From: Oscillospiraceae bacterium | Lineage (GTDB): Bacteria; Bacillota; Clostridia; Oscillospirales; CAG-272 | DNA length: 64,000 nucleotides | Assembly: GCA_015063325.1 (NCBI GenBank) | Contig: SVUK01000012.1 | Span: 1 to 64,000, forward strand | Direction: 5' to 3' | In this document: positions 60,068 to 64,000 of the stretch, one piece after another | How the letters are laid out: every line of letters begins with the position of its first letter | How positions within the stretch are numbered: position 1 is the stretch's first letter | The notes under the pieces: generated by a model | Databases searched by the model: none | The model's input: only the letters and a program-made list of their open reading frames with translations | What the model was told of the DNA's origin: nothing | Translations under genes and position numbers: made by a program

Positions 60068-63000
60068 ATGAAGAAAAACACGATCCTTAAGGTTCTGTCT
60101 TTCGTGCTTCTTCTCACGTTTGTCTTTTCCGCCGTTCTTTTGACCGGTTGTGGCAAACAGGAAGACGCCGCAAAGCAGACCGATTTGGAAGCTACGAACG
60201 AAGATCTCAAAGCTGCAAAAAATGAGATCGCAAAGCTCCAAACTGCTATTGAGAACCTGCAAGAGGCATCCGCAGCCTCGGAAGCTCTTTCTCAGAAAGT
60301 AGCTGCTTTGGAAGCTGCCCTTGAAGCTGTTTCGGGCGACTCCGAAGCAATTCAGGAGCTGGTTGCAGAAATCGAAGCTGCAAGCGAAGCTTTGGATGCT
60401 GCGAAAGAAGAGTTGGGCGCCGCCGTTCAGGAAGCTACCGAAGCACTGGAATCACTGGATGATATCTATGCGACCGACGAAGCGCTCACTGCCGAGATCA
60501 ACGCGCTGAAAAACGGCGTAATCAAGGATCTCCAAACTGCAGTTGCGGCGTTGGAAGGTGCAACCGGTGCAGACGAAGATCTTAGCGAACTCGTTGCAAT
60601 CATCAATGACAGACTCGTAAAGAGCGACTGGATCGCTGCAACCGATGTTCTGTTTGATGATAGCAACCCCAGATCTATCGCTGCATTCAAGAAAGGCATC
60701 GTTCGCGTTGGCGACACCGCTGCAATGCCCTATGAGGATGCTGATATTAAGGCGTATGAAGCACAGGCAGATTTGCTTGCCGATAAGCTTCTCCGTGCCA
60801 TCAGCTTGAACGACATCGACGACACTTTTGCTCTGCGCGACCAACTGTTTGCCGCTTTGACTCCCATCGTTGAGAAATTCGACGCTGAGCTGACTCGCCT
60901 TGAGCCCGATAAGGACGAGAACGGCGAAGTCATTCCCGGCACCGGCAAACTCTATTTCCCGGCTGCTTACATCGCAAACTTCTATGGTAACAACCCCGAA
61001 GAAAAAGATCAGCTTGCAAGATTGGACGATCTGAAAGATCTGATTGACGAGCGCGAACTTTTCCCGACCGAAACCGAGGAAGAGACCGCTTACAAAAAAG
61101 CGCAGGAAGCAAGATACGATGCGATCCATGAGGCTCAGGATCGTCTGGCTGCTGCCGAAACTGATGATAATTTGATTTATGCACATCAGGTAGAGTTTGG
61201 TCTTGGCAAGGATGCCACCGTTTACCTCAAGGACGCAACCAAGGCAAACTTGGATACCATCAAAGGCGAGTATGACGAGCAGGTTGCTCCTCAGTTTGAC
61301 AGCGAAAAGGTTGACACCACCTACTATGCTGTTGGTATGAAAAATCTCCCCGGCTATGTGAACTATCTCAACAAGCTGGCAAGATACAACGCTTTGCTGG
61401 ATGCAAAAGCTGAGTTTGAAGCAAAATATCCCGAGCTGACCTACTTCCAGGACTACAATATCAACGACCCGATGCTGGACGCTTACGATGGCATTGAGAC
61501 GATTGACGGCGCTTGGCTGGATAGCTGGAAAGCTAAGTGGAAGCTTGAAGATATCCGCACCATCACCGTTGATGAAGAGCAGGTTGAGAAAGACTTCGAG
61601 CTTGAGAACTGCTTCATCATCATTGACTCCGTTGACCAGACATTGTCTGAAGGTCAGGAGGGCGGCACGAGACTTGGCGGCTACGGACGTGTTTTGGCAA
61701 TTAGATACTACGTTCAGACTCTGCACGACCTCAAGGTCAAATATGTTGATCCTTTCGTTAAAAAGGATGATCACGAAGATATCGTTACAAAGAATCTCGT
61801 CGGTCAGATCAAGACCGAGGTTGAACTTGGCGCAAATAAGGTTCTCTGGGCACATGTTCCTACGCTGGATGACATCTTTGCAAAGATAGATGCAATTGAT
61901 GCTGCAATTAACGGTCTGAAATTTGAGCTGAACGAAGAGTATGCTCAGGTTTCGTATACCTACAGCCCGAAAGAGGCGTGCAAGAACGCTATGATCGGCT
62001 TGGATGGAACGAAAAATATAAACAACAGAAAAGTTCTTGCCGATATCCGCACAAGAGTTGAAACACTGAAAGCAACCATGGCAGATTTGATTAAACTTGG
62101 CAATGAGTTGCTTGCAAAATACTATGTAGACGGTCAGTGGGAGGTTTCTCTCCGCGATAGCAACTACATTAAGATTGAACTTCAGAAAACTGTAGACAAT
62201 TATTTCATCGACAGATCTATCTTCACCACGGATGAGGATGAAGAAACCAACGCCGAGAACTACGATGTCATGACCGAGTACTTCCGGTTTAACATTCAGC
62301 CGTATCTGAACGCAGCTCTTGACAACATTACCGAGATTCTGAAGACTATCTACGGCGATGTTAAGGATGTTGTTTATAAGGAAGAAACCTACCTTCCCGA
62401 TCTGAACAAACTCATCATTGCTCAGTCCGAAGTATTTAAGGTAATGGCTGGTTGCACAGTTGACGAAACCGATTTCGTTTTGGATGAAGTAAACGCAGTT
62501 AAATTCAGCGAATTCTTCAATGCTCTCTTAGTTAAGGTCGTCAGAGTTGTTGATCTTGCCGAAGCAGCTGAAATTGAATCGGCAACCCTCAATCAGTTGA
62601 TTGAAGGCTTGGGCAAAGATTTTGATCTGAACAAGACCTTTGCTGTTGACACTGTTTCCGATGCTGCAGTGCTTGGGTTCGAAAAATACCTTGGCGTAAA
62701 ATTTGCAGACTTCATTCCTGAGGATGAGAATGCGGAAATTGACAATCCTGCAATTGTATCCGCTTACCTCGAAGCAGTTGCTCAGTACTTTGTAAATACC
62801 AAAGTTGAGGATAAGACGCTGACTTACCCGGTATATATCGTTGATGATGAGGGTGCTATTATTGCAGATTATGATCATCCCTACACTCGCACGATTAAAA
62901 CGGTTACAAACGATGGTATTCTGAACATTTACAAATACAACAACGAGACCATTTCGAGCGAGGATGTTTATGATTTCGTCAGCGGTGATAACTTTACCGC

Positions 63001-63961
63001 TTTGAAAGAACTCCAGGCAACCCGTGTTGCAGTATACAATGCCGCTAAAGAGGCATGGGCTAAGGTTAATATGACTCCGGATGCCAACAGAGCTGACATT
63101 GACGCTTCCTTCGTTGCATTTACCGAATACGTTCAAGAGTACTACACCAACATCCGCGAGCTTGAGGATGAATGGGCTTCTATTGAAGAGTACTATGAAC
63201 TTGTAGGCGAAGAGCAGTTCCACTTCAATGGCGATGTAAAGATTATTGACAAGACCGCAGAAGAGGATCTTGCTGATAAGATCATCGAGAAGATGGAAAC
63301 CGAAACCGTTACCGAAAAGGCTGCAAGATATGCTTCCTACATCGTCGGTTCTGAACATGGACAGGAAGAGTATGTAGGCGAATTTGATGAGCTCATTGCT
63401 TACAGATCTCTCTGCAATCGTTCTAACCAGTATGATGCTATTATGGCTCTTGCTGTTAAGCTGGACGATGTTACGGTTCCTGCAGATGTTGATGGCTTTG
63501 AAGCTGATGTCCTTGGACTGAAGGAAATGATTTCCGCTTTCCGCAGCGATTTTGAGTATAACGGTAAAATCTACAACGATGCCATCACTGCCGCTAACGG
63601 AGAAATCACTAATGCTGACCTGGTTGCATACGTTGGAGCTGCTAAGGTTTATGTAGTCAACGCATTTGAGAAGGCCGAATCCGGATCTTACCCGTACCTG
63701 TATGTGAGAGACGTTATCACTGCGAACGGCAAGTCCTACAACCTGCCTGAGGATGAAGCTACCGTTCTGACCACCTACTGCGTAGAGATGATCCAGAAGG
63801 TTTGCGTAAATGCTGAACAGGTTGATGCGGCAATCAGAGTCTTCCGCCTGCAGGCACTGTTGAGCAACGCATATGATCCTGATTTTAACGATGACGATAT
63901 GTATCCCGAATTCGACTACGAATCTGAATTTCATTTCGTAGAAAACAACGAGGGGCTCTGA
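60068..63961 (+). CDS. Large acidic coiled-coil surface lipoprotein
   Basis: The 1297-residue protein has a lipoprotein signal peptide with lipobox L-L-T-G-C28. A heptad-rich coiled coil follows (about 35-175, Leu/Ala/Glu rich). More than 1000 residues of mainly helical, strongly acidic sequence come next, rich in Asp, Glu, Tyr and Asn. I see no enzyme motif, repeat, or cell-wall anchor. It should project from the membrane as an extended protein, perhaps as an adhesin or substrate-binding scaffold; the function is unknown. The ATG at 60068 begins the signal peptide behind AAAGAAAGGAACC. Its codon use (GAG, AAG, GTT, GAT; uniform smooth pattern) differs from its neighbours and suggests high expression. 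Confidence 0.85.
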   Translation: MKKNTILKVLSFVLLLTFVFSAVLLTGCGKQEDAAKQTDLEATNEDLKAAKNEIAKLQTAIENLQEASAASEALSQKVAALEAALEAVSGDSEAIQELVAEIEAASEALDAAKEELGAAVQEATEALESLDDIYATDEALTAEINALKNGVIKDLQTAVAALEGATGADEDLSELVAIINDRLVKSDWIAATDVLFDDSNPRSIAAFKKGIVRVGDTAAMPYEDADIKAYEAQADLLADKLLRAISLNDIDDTFALRDQLFAALTPIVEKFDAELTRLEPDKDENGEVIPGTGKLYFPAAYIANFYGNNPEEKDQLARLDDLKDLIDERELFPTETEEETAYKKAQEARYDAIHEAQDRLAAAETDDNLIYAHQVEFGLGKDATVYLKDATKANLDTIKGEYDEQVAPQFDSEKVDTTYYAVGMKNLPGYVNYLNKLARYNALLDAKAEFEAKYPELTYFQDYNINDPMLDAYDGIETIDGAWLDSWKAKWKLEDIRTITVDEEQVEKDFELENCFIIIDSVDQTLSEGQEGGTRLGGYGRVLAIRYYVQTLHDLKVKYVDPFVKKDDHEDIVTKNLVGQIKTEVELGANKVLWAHVPTLDDIFAKIDAIDAAINGLKFELNEEYAQVSYTYSPKEACKNAMIGLDGTKNINNRKVLADIRTRVETLKATMADLIKLGNELLAKYYVDGQWEVSLRDSNYIKIELQKTVDNYFIDRSIFTTDEDEETNAENYDVMTEYFRFNIQPYLNAALDNITEILKTIYGDVKDVVYKEETYLPDLNKLIIAQSEVFKVMAGCTVDETDFVLDEVNAVKFSEFFNALLVKVVRVVDLAEAAEIESATLNQLIEGLGKDFDLNKTFAVDTVSDAAVLGFEKYLGVKFADFIPEDENAEIDNPAIVSAYLEAVAQYFVNTKVEDKTLTYPVYIVDDEGAIIADYDHPYTRTIKTVTNDGILNIYKYNNETISSEDVYDFVSGDNFTALKELQATRVAVYNAAKEAWAKVNMTPDANRADIDASFVAFTEYVQEYYTNIRELEDEWASIEEYYELVGEEQFHFNGDVKIIDKTAEEDLADKIIEKMETETVTEKAARYASYIVGSEHGQEEYVGEFDELIAYRSLCNRSNQYDAIMALAVKLDDVTVPADVDGFEADVLGLKEMISAFRSDFEYNGKIYNDAITAANGEITNADLVAYVGAAKVYVVNAFEKAESGSYPYLYVRDVITANGKSYNLPEDEATVLTTYCVEMIQKVCVNAEQVDAAIRVFRLQALLSNAYDPDFNDDDMYPEFDYESEFHFVENNEGL

Positions 63962-63971
63962 TTTCGAATAG

Positions 63972-63990
63972 GAACGATCGGATATCGTTC
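63972..63990 (+). terminator. Hairpin after the large lipoprotein gene, cut by the window end
   Basis: GAACGAT-CGGAT-ATCGTTC begins 11 bases after the stop codon. Whether a T-run follows cannot be seen. Confidence 0.4.
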
Positions 63991-64000
63991 AATCCAAAGG

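Noticed and set aside
60452..61855. 467-residue minus-strand frame (and a similar one at 62528-63934)
   Set aside because: Long open shadow frames caused by the regular codon use of the large lipoprotein gene; no start region or motif.
1..64000. CRISPR array, IS element, prophage or toxin-antitoxin pair
   Set aside because: No regularly spaced 20-40-bp repeats with unique spacers, no transposase or integrase motifs, and no paired small toxin/antitoxin genes were seen.

Overview
The window looks like chromosomal DNA of a low-to-mid GC Gram-positive gut-type anaerobe, most likely an uncultured member of the Clostridia. This is an inference from RNase Y, a type III glutamine synthetase, TagGH/Wzm-Wzt-type export without outer-membrane genes, strong AGGAGG-type ribosome sites, and housekeeping-sigma promoters that nearly always have a 17-bp spacer. 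I found no IS element, prophage, CRISPR array or rRNA. Three tRNA genes (Thr, Tyr, Arg) are present.

Positions 1-18 kb hold mostly single-gene housekeeping units on both strands: a GNAT acetyltransferase, a vWA lipoprotein, a membrane GT2, glnN, queA, dapA, a membrane-anchored XRE regulator, malic enzyme, fumC, rny, a tiny lipoprotein, a peptidase E-like protein and typA. The intergenic spaces here carry a modular family of palindromic repeats. It always sits just downstream of a stop codon, with arms that differ between copies but stay self-complementary. Positions 17.8-21.2 kb hold the tRNA genes, an XRE-TPR regulator, a small membrane protein and several unusual hairpins. These include a 106-nt cloverleaf-like palindrome and a 30-bp hairpin that duplicates the tRNA-Arg 3' end in inverse orientation.

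Positions 21.2-55.0 kb form a surface-polysaccharide locus, all on the + strand. One strong promoter (21211-21239) precedes about two dozen tightly packed, often ATGA-overlapping genes: GT4 and GT2 glycosyltransferases, a Wzy-like polymerase/ligase, a YdjC-type deacetylase, a BcbE/F/G-like nucleotidyltransferase-HAD-kinase cassette, acyltransferases, a pyruvyltransferase, a TupA-like ATP-grasp protein and UDP-glucose dehydrogenase. A second promoter inside the end of ugd starts the export part (ABC permease and ATPase with a Wzt-like C-terminal domain). A frameshifted GT2, a FnlA/CapE-like dehydratase, an NTP_transf_5 protein, an acyltransferase and a FnlC/CapG-like 2-epimerase follow. The expected product is an acidic, acylated and possibly pyruvylated capsule or wall polysaccharide with uronic acid and a FucNAc-type sugar. 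The middle enzyme of the FucNAc route (FnlB/CapF) is absent from the window.

Positions 55.1-64 kb hold a consensus promoter driving a VTT/DedA-PlsC-zinc ribbon fusion and a YfcC-like transporter, a convergent sugar-isomerase operon, and a 1297-residue acidic coiled-coil lipoprotein with its own TTGACA promoter and a roughly 140-nt leader.
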